Part shown: in pieces, positions 51,406-59,214 of the stretch
How positions within the stretch are numbered: position 1 is the stretch's first letter
How the letters are laid out: every line of letters begins with the position of its first letter
DNA from: an uncultured Mycoplasmatota bacterium
Lineage (GTDB): Bacteria > Bacillota_I > Bacilli_A > RF39 > UBA660
Assembly (NCBI GenBank): GCA_900551455.1
Contig: URVV01000003.1
Coordinates: forward strand, 1-64,000
Direction of reading: 5' to 3'
DNA length: 64,000 nt
Translations under genes and position numbers: made by a program
The notes under the pieces: model-generated
What the model was told of the DNA's origin: nothing
The model's database searches: none
The model's input: the letters and a program-made list of their open reading frames with translations, nothing else

Positions 51406-51615
51406 GTGAAGTATATTATTAAGCCTAAGAATCGTATTGAGTGTATTAGTAGAAATGGCGATTATCACGGCTTCTTTATAATCAGGAATATTGATATAGT
51501 ACTATCTGCTAAAAAGCCGCGAGATCTTGAAGTAATGATGAAATTTAGGCATAAGATTGAAGAACAAATAGTAGACTACTTAAACTTTAAAAGTTATCGA
51601 AAGGATAAAGAATAA
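51406..51615 (+). CDS. Small basic protein of element B, function unknown
   Basis: 69 residues from the GTG at 51406, chosen because GGAGG lies 6 bases upstream; earlier ATGs have no ribosome site. MKYIIKPKNRIECISRNGDY begins a short beta region, then a charged helix (EVMMKFRHKIEEQIVDYLNF). No family recognised. Its promoter is a near-copy of that of gene 56075, so the two are probably expressed together. Convergent with the type III R-M operon. Confidence 0.55.
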   Translation: MKYIIKPKNRIECISRNGDYHGFFIIRNIDIVLSAKKPRDLEVMMKFRHKIEEQIVDYLNFKSYRKDKE

Positions 51616-51643
51616 AGCCCACCTTATTGGTGAGCTATTTTTT
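51614..51643. terminator. Terminator between gene 51406 and the R-M operon
   Basis: AGCCCACC/GGTGAGCT stem (one mismatch) followed by ATTTTTT on the plus strand; touches the res stop codon. Confidence 0.6.
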
Positions 51644-53834
51644 AAAACATTTTATCAATTAAATTCCAATTTTCATTTTCCATATCATCTGTATATTCAG
51701 TATTACAATAATATAAGCAATTGTTTTTATCGTAATCTCTTACGAATGCCCAATTAACTTTATGCTTTTTAGAATACTCTTTTAAGGCTTCAAATTTATT
51801 TTCAACTTTAATATCTATATTCTTAGATTCTCCTGTTGTACTTTCTCCACCTTTTGTTTCTATAATCCATATTTTATCATTCTTATCACAAATAATATAG
51901 TCTGGATAAAAATGAAATTTCTTTTGTACTGCATTCACATAAACGATTGAGAAATAATTATCTGCTGATTCCCCATTCTTATAGAACCATTTAATATTAT
52001 CGCTGGTTTCACAATAGAATTCAAACATGCTTTCTGATCTAGATTTTACTCTACTACTTGGATACTCTTTATATGTATTCTTTTCATATACAGTTGTATC
52101 TTTCATTTGTGGATCATAATTAATATAATCCTCTTGAGGCATTCTCCAATTTGATTCTTTAATACCCTCTAGCTTCATCTTCATTTGTCTTGCTTTTTGA
52201 TTTACTGCTTCTTCAAAATCATGTTTAATTGTATCATGGTTGTTGATGATAAATGCATAGAAGTCTAATAGTGACAAATCAACAAATTTCTTTGAGAATA
52301 ACTTACTCTTTAAGAATAATCTTTCAAGCATTAGTTTTGTTCTATCATATCTTATTCCTATTCTTGAAGCTATTTCTGTAATAGAATCTCTATATTCATA
52401 TCCATTTTTTGATGGATTAACAGCTGATTCGACTTTCATTCTTTCTGCATCTTGTATTTCATCTAATCTTATGAATTTACCCTTTACAATATAATTATCT
52501 ATTGTATCTTTAAATACATACCCATTAGCTTCTAATACTGACTTATTATTCTTTTTAGATCCTGTAAGTTTATACTTATCAACATAATATTTGTATAAAA
52601 TATTAAATGTTTCTCTATCATCAAAACCATCAAAATCGCTTTCTATATTCATCTTCTTTAATGTGAAGTTCTTATATTCTGGTTTTAAGAAAATAACCTT
52701 TGCATTTTTAGCATTCTTACCAAGCTCTTGTTTAACTGACTGTTCATACTTTTCATCAAATGTATATAAATAACAATTATCTAATAATGTATTTTCATAA
52801 TGGTGGGCTTGAGGCATTCTTCTTATTCTACCTATCGTTTGAGTTTCAAAATCTTCACTCATATTATCACGAAGTTTAACAAGTATTTTAGCTCTTGGGC
52901 AATCCCATCCTGTTGATATAGCTTGCTTCATTATTAGTATAGCTTGATGTGCTTCATTATTTTCGATGTCTTCAAGATTCTCTTTTTTATCTGCTAACCA
53001 TATAGCAAGATTCTTTCTATCATATGAGTAACCTTTTTCTTCTAATAAATCTTCTATTTGTTTAATTAATTCATCTGACTTATTTGGCAATTGAATTATT
53101 ATTAAAGGGTTAACTTGAATGTTTTTATTAATATATTCTTCTTTAATTGCTTTTCTCTTATTAATTGCTAAATCTAATAAATACTCATGTTCATTAGTTA
53201 ATATCTGTTCATTAGTTACATTTTCATTTATGTATAGTGCTCTCGTAATCAATCCTGCATTTATTACATCTAACTCATCTATTTCAATGAATTCTGCCTC
53301 TTTGTTTGTTTTGGTTGTAGCACTAACTCTAACAATGTATTTAGGATCTATAAAATCAATGATTGCTTCGGCTTTTACGGTCTTATTTAAGTGTTCCTCG
53401 TCTACTATTACTACAAAGTCATAACCATTGTTATATGCCTCTCTAACTCGCTCATAAAGGTTTTTTCTTTCTGCTTCTTTTAATGCAGTATTTCCTTTTT
53501 TTGTAATAGTTTCCCAATTTATAAAAGCAGTATCTTTAGCCTCAAATCCCTGTAATAAAACATCTTGAATATTCTTTGATTCCATATGTGGAAGAAATTT
53601 TAACATTTTGCTTCTACTTTGCTCTTCCAAATCTCCTGATCCTGGAGTTAACCAAACAAAAATAGTTTTTCTATTTTCTTTTAAATATTCTTCAATATAA
53701 GAAAGCAATATAATGGTTTTACCTGATCCTGTTGGAGCTTGTACTAATACTTCCTTTTTCTTACCAACAGAAGTAGCATCTAATAATTTATTTACTGCTT
53801 CAATTTGAAATTCTTTTAATTCAATACTTTGCAT
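51642..53834 (-). CDS. Type III restriction enzyme, Res subunit
   Basis: 730 residues. Superfamily 2 helicase part: Walker A in QAPTGSGKTIILLSYIEE (about residues 31-48), DEEH box in VIVDEEHLNK, RVSATT, and motif VI in TIGRIRRMPQAHHY. The C-terminal nuclease is PD-(D/E)xK: FYPDYIICDKNDKIWIIETKGG (about 655-676). Together with Mod it cuts DNA with two inversely oriented unmethylated sites after ATP-driven sliding. The start overlaps the mod stop (TAATG). Length is below that of EcoP15I Res (about 970) but typical of many Firmicutes versions. Confidence 0.92.
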   Translation of the reverse strand: MQSIELKEFQIEAVNKLLDATSVGKKKEVLVQAPTGSGKTIILLSYIEEYLKENRKTIFVWLTPGSGDLEEQSRSKMLKFLPHMESKNIQDVLLQGFEAKDTAFINWETITKKGNTALKEAERKNLYERVREAYNNGYDFVVIVDEEHLNKTVKAEAIIDFIDPKYIVRVSATTKTNKEAEFIEIDELDVINAGLITRALYINENVTNEQILTNEHEYLLDLAINKRKAIKEEYINKNIQVNPLIIIQLPNKSDELIKQIEDLLEEKGYSYDRKNLAIWLADKKENLEDIENNEAHQAILIMKQAISTGWDCPRAKILVKLRDNMSEDFETQTIGRIRRMPQAHHYENTLLDNCYLYTFDEKYEQSVKQELGKNAKNAKVIFLKPEYKNFTLKKMNIESDFDGFDDRETFNILYKYYVDKYKLTGSKKNNKSVLEANGYVFKDTIDNYIVKGKFIRLDEIQDAERMKVESAVNPSKNGYEYRDSITEIASRIGIRYDRTKLMLERLFLKSKLFSKKFVDLSLLDFYAFIINNHDTIKHDFEEAVNQKARQMKMKLEGIKESNWRMPQEDYINYDPQMKDTTVYEKNTYKEYPSSRVKSRSESMFEFYCETSDNIKWFYKNGESADNYFSIVYVNAVQKKFHFYPDYIICDKNDKIWIIETKGGESTTGESKNIDIKVENKFEALKEYSKKHKVNWAFVRDYDKNNCLYYCNTEYTDDMENENWNLIDKMF

Positions 53835-55585
53835 TATGCCACCTCTCTTATCTCATCTTCAAAATAGTATTCTGGAATTATAAACAACTCAATGTTAAAG
53901 TCTTTAAATATCTGACTTTGCCTAGATGTTAATAATATATCAGAAGATATGTATAATTTTTCACATTCATTTAATTCTTTATCATTTGATGTAAATTTAT
54001 CAATTTCTTCTTCTGATAAAATAACTCTTACTATTTTATCATCAATCTCTATGCCATTTTCAAGTTGTATAAGATTTTTTATATTTATCATTAAATTTTT
54101 GCTTAAATCTTCTTCATCAGTATTTATTCTAGGAATATAAGCTGTTTTATAATATTTTAAATTGCCATCAATACTCTTATGTTTTGAGTAGCCATTAATT
54201 ACATTTTTTAATCTGTTATATGTTATTTCTTCACAAATATTATTTTCATTATTAGTACACAAAATAAATTTTCTTGAACCATCATCTTCTTTATTCAATT
54301 CTAATACTGCTTGTCCTGTTGATCCTGATCCTGCAAAGAAATCCAATACTACAGCATTTTTTGATTGATGATAATTAATTAACTCTTTCAACATTTTAAC
54401 TGGTTTTTTACCACTATTAAATGGTACACCACCCTCTTGCCTAATATTTCCAAAGTCGCCACTATAATTATAATAATTTGAAATTGGACGAGTCTTTGTG
54501 GATATTCCTTTTTTCACATCTTCCAATCTTTCTAATGGAACTCCACTATAAAATTTTCCTCTTATGGCATCAGCCTTTTTTGGACCTGTAACATATCTAT
54601 ATCCTAATCCATCCTCTCCCATATTGGCAATTTTATATAATACATTTAATCCATCTATTCCTTTTCTTTGTATTAAATACTTTGATAAAAACTCTGCAGC
54701 TGTTCCACTTTGTCTAACTATACTTCCTGATGCCCATGTTTCTTTTAGTAAATCAACTGAACCAGCTTCTTCTTTTTCTATTTTCCATTCTCCATCTTTA
54801 AAAATTGTAACTTCCTTATTTCCTATTTTTTCTGTTTTTCCTGGTGTTAATTCAGTTATTTTATAACAAAATTTAGAAATATCATATGGTTCAGATGGTT
54901 TATTAGCCTTAAATAAAAGTTTGTTTTTTGCATATATTAGTACATATTCCATTACTGGTTGCCAATCATTATCTTCATTAAGACTTTTATTATCATATCT
55001 TACTTGTACATGATGAGTAGAAAGTCTATTAAACTCTCCAAAAATATCATCACATAAAATCTTTAATTGTGCTATTTCATTCTCATCAATTGAAATAAAT
55101 ATTATTCCATCATCACATAATAAATCTTTTGCTATTTTAAGTCTTTTTTCCATGAAAGATAGCCATTTAGAATGTTTATAGCCATCAAGATTATCAACTA
55201 TTTTATCATTGTATATAAAATCTTCATTTCCTGTATTATAAGGTGGATCAATGTATATTATATCTATTTTTCCTCTATGAGTTTTTTCCAACAAGTATAA
55301 ACTATGTAAATTATCTCCCTCTAATAAGAAATTGAACTTTGATGCTCTTTGTTTAAGTATTTTCTTTGACTTAACCTCTTCAAAAGTTGGAATCTTTGTT
55401 TTTAATTCTTTATCAACTCTTTCCTCGTGTTCTTCCCATATTAATCCATATTTTTTCTTTGTTAATTCATTTTCAATTAATGATAAATTATTTAATGTTT
55501 CTTCGTCTGACACATTTTTCTTTATTTCATTAATTGTGTTTAACATTCTTTCTCTTCTTATTTTTGATAAATTAGTTGTTTCCAT
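53834..55585 (-). CDS. Type III site-specific DNA adenine methyltransferase, Mod subunit
   Basis: 583 residues. Beta-class order: catalytic IIYIDPPYNTGNEDF (about residues 107-121) precedes the SAM motif VVLDFFAGSGSTGQA (about 410-424), with a target-recognition region between. N-terminal NFLLEGDNLHSLYLL and the ERMLNTINEI helix are typical of Mod. It methylates adenine in a short asymmetric site on one strand; the site cannot be read. ATG at 55585 chosen because GGAGG lies 9 bases before it and the C-protein gene ends one base upstream. No simple-sequence tract for phase variation was seen. Confidence 0.94.
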   Translation of the reverse strand: METTNLSKIRRERMLNTINEIKKNVSDEETLNNLSLIENELTKKKYGLIWEEHEERVDKELKTKIPTFEEVKSKKILKQRASKFNFLLEGDNLHSLYLLEKTHRGKIDIIYIDPPYNTGNEDFIYNDKIVDNLDGYKHSKWLSFMEKRLKIAKDLLCDDGIIFISIDENEIAQLKILCDDIFGEFNRLSTHHVQVRYDNKSLNEDNDWQPVMEYVLIYAKNKLLFKANKPSEPYDISKFCYKITELTPGKTEKIGNKEVTIFKDGEWKIEKEEAGSVDLLKETWASGSIVRQSGTAAEFLSKYLIQRKGIDGLNVLYKIANMGEDGLGYRYVTGPKKADAIRGKFYSGVPLERLEDVKKGISTKTRPISNYYNYSGDFGNIRQEGGVPFNSGKKPVKMLKELINYHQSKNAVVLDFFAGSGSTGQAVLELNKEDDGSRKFILCTNNENNICEEITYNRLKNVINGYSKHKSIDGNLKYYKTAYIPRINTDEEDLSKNLMINIKNLIQLENGIEIDDKIVRVILSEEEIDKFTSNDKELNECEKLYISSDILLTSRQSQIFKDFNIELFIIPEYYFEDEIREVA

Positions 55586-55586
55586 A

Positions 55587-55931
55587 TTATTTAACCTCCC
55601 CAGAATTATTTTCATATATTATTTTTCTTATTTTTTCTTTAGCTTCATCATTTCCAATAATAAATTCTTCTATATCAGCAGGTATTTTTTTATTTTTATG
55701 ACAGTCACACACTAAATCATATAATTGTATTTGCTCTTTCTTATCTAATCCCAATACCATAATCATTTTTTTCATCAATGCTGGAGATGGTGTTCTCTTT
55801 CCATTTTCTAAATCATGTAAATATTGAGTTTTAATGCCTAACTCATTTATAATATCTGCTTTTGTCTTCGTAGGTTTATTAACTTTTCTATCAACCTTTT
55901 TCTTTATAAATTCTCCTAATTTCTCATACAT
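55587..55931 (-). CDS. XRE-family controller of the R-M operon
   Basis: 114 residues. HTH_XRE at about residues 8-65: TKADIINELGIKTQYLHDLE then NGKRTPSPALMKKMIMVLGL, followed by a helical tail with CDCHKNKKIPADIEEF. It is the first gene of the xre-mod-res operon and ends one base before mod, like the C proteins that delay nuclease expression. The leader carries a palindrome and tandem half-sites (55955-55982) downstream of the promoter, suggesting autorepression. ATG with GGGTGAT ahead. Confidence 0.85.
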   Translation of the reverse strand: MYEKLGEFIKKKVDRKVNKPTKTKADIINELGIKTQYLHDLENGKRTPSPALMKKMIMVLGLDKKEQIQLYDLVCDCHKNKKIPADIEEFIIGNDEAKEKIRKIIYENNSGEVK

Positions 55932-55954
55932 AATATCACCCTTTTTTCAATATC

Positions 55955-55982
55955 AGCATATATGCTTATCAACTTATATGTT
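55955..55982. promoter_or_regulatory. Candidate operator of the XRE controller
   Basis: Perfect palindrome AGCATATATGCT (55955-55966), then CTTATATG-TTTAT repeating the TATATGnTTAT half-site (about 55970-55982). It lies between the -10 and the start codon of the controller gene. Confidence 0.55.
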
Positions 55983-55983
55983 T

Positions 55984-56012
55984 ATTATAGCATAAATAAA
56001 AAAATATCACAA
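55984..56012 (-). promoter_or_regulatory. Promoter of the type III R-M operon
   Basis: TTGTGA, 17 bases, perfect TATAAT on the minus strand, 53 bases before the controller ATG. Confidence 0.6.
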
Positions 56013-56025
56013 TAATTTGCTATTA

Positions 56026-56056
56026 ACTTGCAATATTTTCTATTTAGAGTGATTAA
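56026..56056 (+). promoter_or_regulatory. Promoter of gene 56075, near-copy of the one at 51350
   Basis: TTGCAA, 17 bases, GATTAA. Aligns without gaps to 51350-51386 at 30 of 37 positions. Confidence 0.55.
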
Positions 56057-56074
56057 TACAACATGGAGGTGTCT

Positions 56075-56398
56075 ATGTTAAGAAAATCTACTGATGAAGA
56101 TATTAGTAATGAAGAGCTAGAAACGATAATTAATCCTTTTTATGACAATTATCACAATTATGTAGAAGAATATATAATGCCTGAAGTTATTGCTTTTTAT
56201 ATTGCTAATTCTTTTTATAGGAATGCTATGTGGGAAGCAACTTTCTTACAGCACTATAATTCAGCTTCTGATATGTTTAATTTATATGATGAAGATTATG
56301 AGAAAACTAAAGCAGAAGTAATTAAATTATTAAGGATTAAATATTCTTTAGAAATAATTAGTGAAGATCCTTTAGATCTAAAAAAAATAGAGTATTAG
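56075..56398 (+). CDS. Acidic helical protein of element B, function unknown
   Basis: 107 residues from the ATG at 56075, 5 bases after GGAGG; the ATG at 56063 lies upstream of that site and is rejected. Acidic and helical, rich in Tyr and Glu (NPFYDNYHNYVEEYIMPEVI), Lys-Glu tail. No domain recognised. It diverges from the R-M operon and has a promoter nearly identical to that of gene 51406, so the two genes bracket the R-M operon as a co-regulated pair. Confidence 0.6.
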   Translation: MLRKSTDEDISNEELETIINPFYDNYHNYVEEYIMPEVIAFYIANSFYRNAMWEATFLQHYNSASDMFNLYDEDYEKTKAEVIKLLRIKYSLEIISEDPLDLKKIEY

Positions 56399-56430
56399 TT
56401 TTACCATTATTGGCTTCTAATACTCTTTTT
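56389..56430 (+). terminator. Terminator of gene 56075
   Basis: Ten-pair stem AGAGTATTAG/CTAATACTCT followed by TTTT. It includes the stop codon. Confidence 0.7.
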
Positions 56431-56486
56431 ATATATGCTTTTTCTCTTTCTTTCATAATTATATTTTCCAAAAAACTCACGGAAAA

Positions 56487-57035
56487 TTATTGTTTGTGTG
56501 TGTTTAGGTGGCTGGTCGGTCTTGAATAATCCCAATCATTATTTGGATCACACCCCGGGGGTACTGGCAGATTTTCATCAAACAATATTAATCCTCGATA
56601 CTCTTTAAGATAGTCGTATTCATCTACAGCTTTTAATATTTCTAATTTGTGATGCTCAGAAATTTCATCTTTTAAAAACTCAATGGCTATATCATCACAT
56701 AATTTAAAATGTTTGTCTTTTATTTCTTCTGGACTACCACTTATATTTTTCATATAGTATCCATTATCTTGCATTTTCACAAATACTTCTGATCTTCTTT
56801 CAAATAGTATCCTACTTACTGATAATTGCATTTGCATAAATGTTGGTGCTTTTATATATCTCATATCAAATATTCTACTTATAGCCTTATCTACTAAATC
56901 AAAATCAAATCTTATAAATAACTTTTCAAAGGTTTCGACATACTCATATTTTTCTTCTTTGCTTAATCGAAAGAATTCATCAGGAAATCTATCTTTTATT
57001 CTAGATACTAACTTTACTATCTGATTCTTTTCCAT
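56487..57035 (-). CDS. Phage-type helicase loader/inhibitor-like protein
   Basis: 182 residues. The N-terminal about 90 (IVKLVSRIKDRFPDEFFRLS ... FDLVDKAISRIFDMRYIKAP) resemble the G39P-like replicative helicase loaders of Gram-positive phages: a short helical bundle with the pattern P-D/N-F-(x)n-W/F-D-Y-E-L-V-x-x-A. The C-terminus (DWDYSRPTSHLNTHKQ) is disordered. Start overlaps the 3' end of the replisome organiser gene by 35 bases. It would load a host DnaB/DnaC helicase at the element origin. Fold assignment by pattern only. Confidence 0.55.
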   Translation of the reverse strand: MEKNQIVKLVSRIKDRFPDEFFRLSKEEKYEYVETFEKLFIRFDFDLVDKAISRIFDMRYIKAPTFMQMQLSVSRILFERRSEVFVKMQDNGYYMKNISGSPEEIKDKHFKLCDDIAIEFLKDEISEHHKLEILKAVDEYDYLKEYRGLILFDENLPVPPGCDPNNDWDYSRPTSHLNTHKQ

Positions 57036-57873
57036 TTAAATAATCATCCATAACATCTTCAAATGATGATTTATCATTTTTAGAATTATTTCCTATTAAA
57101 TACTTATTAAAATTCTTAGGATTAAATAAAGTACCCGGTCGTAAGTATTTTCTTTTTTCGGGATCATTTCCCCATTCATCAGACTTATTATCTATAACCT
57201 TTTTAAAATCATCTATGGTATATCCACTATCCAATAATTCTATTATCCAATTAGTAACAAAGTCATTATTAGTAGTAAAATTTTTATTTGATTTAATATT
57301 TAAATAATTTATTATTTCTTCAATTGTACTATTGTATTTATTGTTTAATTGTATATTTGTATTTGAATATGAGTTATTACTATTATTATTTATTTCTATT
57401 TCTTCTTTTATATTTGTTTCTTGTTCTATATATGTTAGACAAATGTCTTCATCACTTAGTGGACAAATGTCTTCTACTTCTTCTTTATCTTTTTTATTAT
57501 TCCTTTGTTTTTTCTTGTTTTGAGCTCCAATTGTCGTTCTCTTTGTGTATTTTAATGCATCAGGAATAAAATAAGAACCATCTTCTTTTTTCTCAATTAT
57601 TTTATATTTTTGAAATATTTCTAATCCATTTTTTACAATTGATTCCCTGTGGTTAAATATTATTGATAATTCTTTTGTTGTATATGGAACTATTTTGTCA
57701 TCAAAGAAATTTGCTAATACACCATCTTTGTTTAATGATTCTATCAACAATTCTTCATATAAAGTTAAATATTCAAATCCGTTCTTTTCTGCTCTTATTT
57801 TTCTCACAAAGTCTTGTCTATAATAATTTTCCGGCTTTTGAAAAAAGAGCATTACTGTCTTATTGTAAGCCAT
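57001..57873 (-). CDS. Phage replisome organiser-like protein
   Basis: About 290 residues. N-terminal winged-helix region (KPENYYRQDFVRKIRAEKNG, TLYEELLIESLNKDGVLA, residues about 14-105) matches phage replisome organiser N-termini. A low-complexity linker (NNNSNNSYSNTN) follows. The C-terminal about 80 residues (EEIINYLNIKSNKNF ... FKKVIDNKSDEWGNDPEKRK, YLRPGTLFNPKNFNKYLI) are the conserved phage C-terminal domain. DnaD-like proteins of this type bind the origin and recruit helicase. No clear ribosome site precedes ATG 57873, so the start is uncertain (57852 is possible). Confidence 0.8.
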   Translation of the reverse strand: MAYNKTVMLFFQKPENYYRQDFVRKIRAEKNGFEYLTLYEELLIESLNKDGVLANFFDDKIVPYTTKELSIIFNHRESIVKNGLEIFQKYKIIEKKEDGSYFIPDALKYTKRTTIGAQNKKKQRNNKKDKEEVEDICPLSDEDICLTYIEQETNIKEEIEINNNSNNSYSNTNIQLNNKYNSTIEEIINYLNIKSNKNFTTNNDFVTNWIIELLDSGYTIDDFKKVIDNKSDEWGNDPEKRKYLRPGTLFNPKNFNKYLIGNNSKNDKSSFEDVMDDYLNGKESDSKVSI

Positions 57874-57908
57874 ATTTAATAATTGAAAAAGCAAATATAA
57901 TAATGAAA

Positions 57909-58163
57909 TTATTTTTCATATGAAGCCACCTCACGAAGATAATCAAGGTTAATATTAAAATACTTTAATACCTCAGTCATAGGAACTAATCTTCTATTTC
58001 TAACTTTTTTATCCCCATCGTAATAATCAGCTATTATTTCATTTCTAATAGCATATGCCTTATTTCTACCAACACTCCCTATAACCATTATATCTTTTGC
58101 ACTAGCCCACTGACTTGAGGCTATTACTAATAAATCTCTAGCATTTAATTTTTCATTATTCAT
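57909..58163 (-). CDS. Small HTH protein, possible excisionase
   Basis: 84 residues. SAKDIMVIGSVGRNKAYAIR followed by NRRLVPMTEVLKYFNIN has the MerR/excisionase-like spacing (recognition helix, then VP-x-x-x-V-x-x-Y-F). First gene of the minus-strand replication module, 36 bases before the replisome organiser, and divergent from the repressor gene, exactly where xis lies in satellite elements. Ribosome site AAAGGGATG. Could also be an initiator accessory protein. Confidence 0.5.
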   Translation of the reverse strand: MNNEKLNARDLLVIASSQWASAKDIMVIGSVGRNKAYAIRNEIIADYYDGDKKVRNRRLVPMTEVLKYFNINLDYLREVASYEK

Positions 58164-58193
58164 TTTTTATCATCCCTTTCATATTTGTTTTAA

Positions 58194-58218
58194 GTTTTAA
58201 AGTTTGCTAGACCTTTGT
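58194..58218 (+). repeat. Left arm of a 25-base inverted repeat around the repressor gene
   Basis: GTTTTAAAGTTTGCTAGAC then CTTTGT. The reverse complement recurs at 59094-59118 with 24 of 25 identical. The two arms enclose the repressor gene, its promoter and operator, about 0.9 kb. Confidence 0.8.
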
Positions 58219-58317
58219 ACTACGACTTTTTACATTCATTTCAATACGATTTCCTCCTCTCATCCCCCCTGCTACAATAACATAATACACCATCTCGGAG
58301 ACTTTGTAAATAATTTT

Positions 58318-58335
58318 ATACGATTTCTTTCGTAT
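58318..58335. promoter_or_regulatory. Candidate operator of the CI-like repressor
   Basis: ATACGA-6 bases-TCGTAT palindrome. Further ATACGA half-sites are at 58244-58249 and 58353-58358, the last inside the spacer of the repressor's own promoter. The array lies in the divergent control region. Confidence 0.6.
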
Positions 58336-58341
58336 TTTCTG

Positions 58342-58370
58342 TTGCAATTTAAATACGAATATGTTATTAT
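58342..58370 (+). promoter_or_regulatory. Promoter of the CI-like repressor
   Basis: TTGCAA, 17 bases, TATTAT. Spacer contains an ATACGA half-site. 20 bases before the ATG. Confidence 0.6.
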
Positions 58371-58389
58371 AGGTATGAGGTGGTAAGAA

Positions 58390-59052
58390 ATGGGAAATGT
58401 AAATCAAAACGAAGAAGCTAAAATATTTGCTGAAAACCTTTCCTATTATATGAAATTGCATAAAGTAGATCGCGTTATGCTAGCTAATGAGTTAGGATTT
58501 AAATATACTACTGTGTGTGATTGGTGTAATGGAAAAGTTGTTCCAAGAAAAAATAAAATAAAAGTATTAGCAAACTATTTTAGTATTTCTGAAAGTGATC
58601 TAACATGGAGAGATAATTTACTTACTGATAAAAACATTAATAAAAAAAGAGAGATTCTAGTATATAAAGATTTTCCTACTAAGTTATCATTTGATAAAGA
58701 ATCTGAAAGTAATTATCTATGGGAAGAAATTGAACTACCAACTCTTTATGGTGATCCTAATAATTACTTTGGATACATTATATTTGATGAAATTAATAAC
58801 TATGGCAAGAAAGTATTTCCTGAAGATACAATTGTATTTAAGAAAAGTGATAGAATCACAAAGAAAAATACTTTCTATGTTATTAAAGCAAGTAAGGGAA
58901 AGCCTATGATTGCTTACTTAACAGAAAGTGATAATAGTTATATCTTTATGCCTATTATTGAATATAACAAAATTAAACCTATAGTATGCTCTAAAGATGA
59001 GTTAAATGTAAAAATCATTGGAGTATCAAAATACTTAACAAGAAATCTATAA
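58390..59052 (+). CDS. CI-like repressor: XRE HTH with S24/LexA-like C-terminal domain
   Basis: 220 residues. HTH at about 8-75 (NLSYYMKLHKVDRVMLANEL, FKYTTVCDWCNGKVVPRKNK). The C-terminal half (ELPTLYGDPNNYFGYIIFDE, FPEDTIVFKKSDRITKKNTF) follows the S24 beta fold, but the usual GDSM-type catalytic Ser and the later Lys are not evident, so self-cleavage is doubtful; a satellite repressor freed by a helper-phage protein would fit. GAGGTGG lies 8 bases ahead of the ATG. It is divergent from the replication module. Confidence 0.8.
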   Translation: MGNVNQNEEAKIFAENLSYYMKLHKVDRVMLANELGFKYTTVCDWCNGKVVPRKNKIKVLANYFSISESDLTWRDNLLTDKNINKKREILVYKDFPTKLSFDKESESNYLWEEIELPTLYGDPNNYFGYIIFDEINNYGKKVFPEDTIVFKKSDRITKKNTFYVIKASKGKPMIAYLTESDNSYIFMPIIEYNKIKPIVCSKDELNVKIIGVSKYLTRNL

Positions 59053-59082
59053 AAAAAGACCTACTGCTCGAACAGTAAGTCT
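59051..59082 (-). terminator. Hairpin after the repressor gene, terminator-like on the minus strand
   Basis: AGACCTACTG/CAGTAAGTCT (one mismatch) with the T-run only on the minus strand, so it would stop transcription coming from the integrase side rather than that of the repressor. Confidence 0.5.
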
Positions 59083-59093
59083 AATGGATAACC

Positions 59094-59118
59094 ACAAAAG
59101 TCTAGCAAACTTTAAAAC
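59094..59118 (-). repeat. Right arm of the 25-base inverted repeat
   Basis: ACAAAA then GTCTAGCAAACTTTAAAAC; partner of 58194-58218, differing at one base. Confidence 0.8.
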
Positions 59119-59214
59119 AACTCCTGAAAGGATCGTTATAATTGGCTTCCAAGTACATTATATCACTTTTCAGGTACTTACACAATAAAAGTATGAAAGG
59201 AAAGTGATTTTATT

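Noticed and set aside
58207..58461. 84-residue minus-strand ORF across the repressor control region
   Set aside because: It overlaps the promoter, operator palindrome and start of the repressor gene and has no plausible ribosome site.
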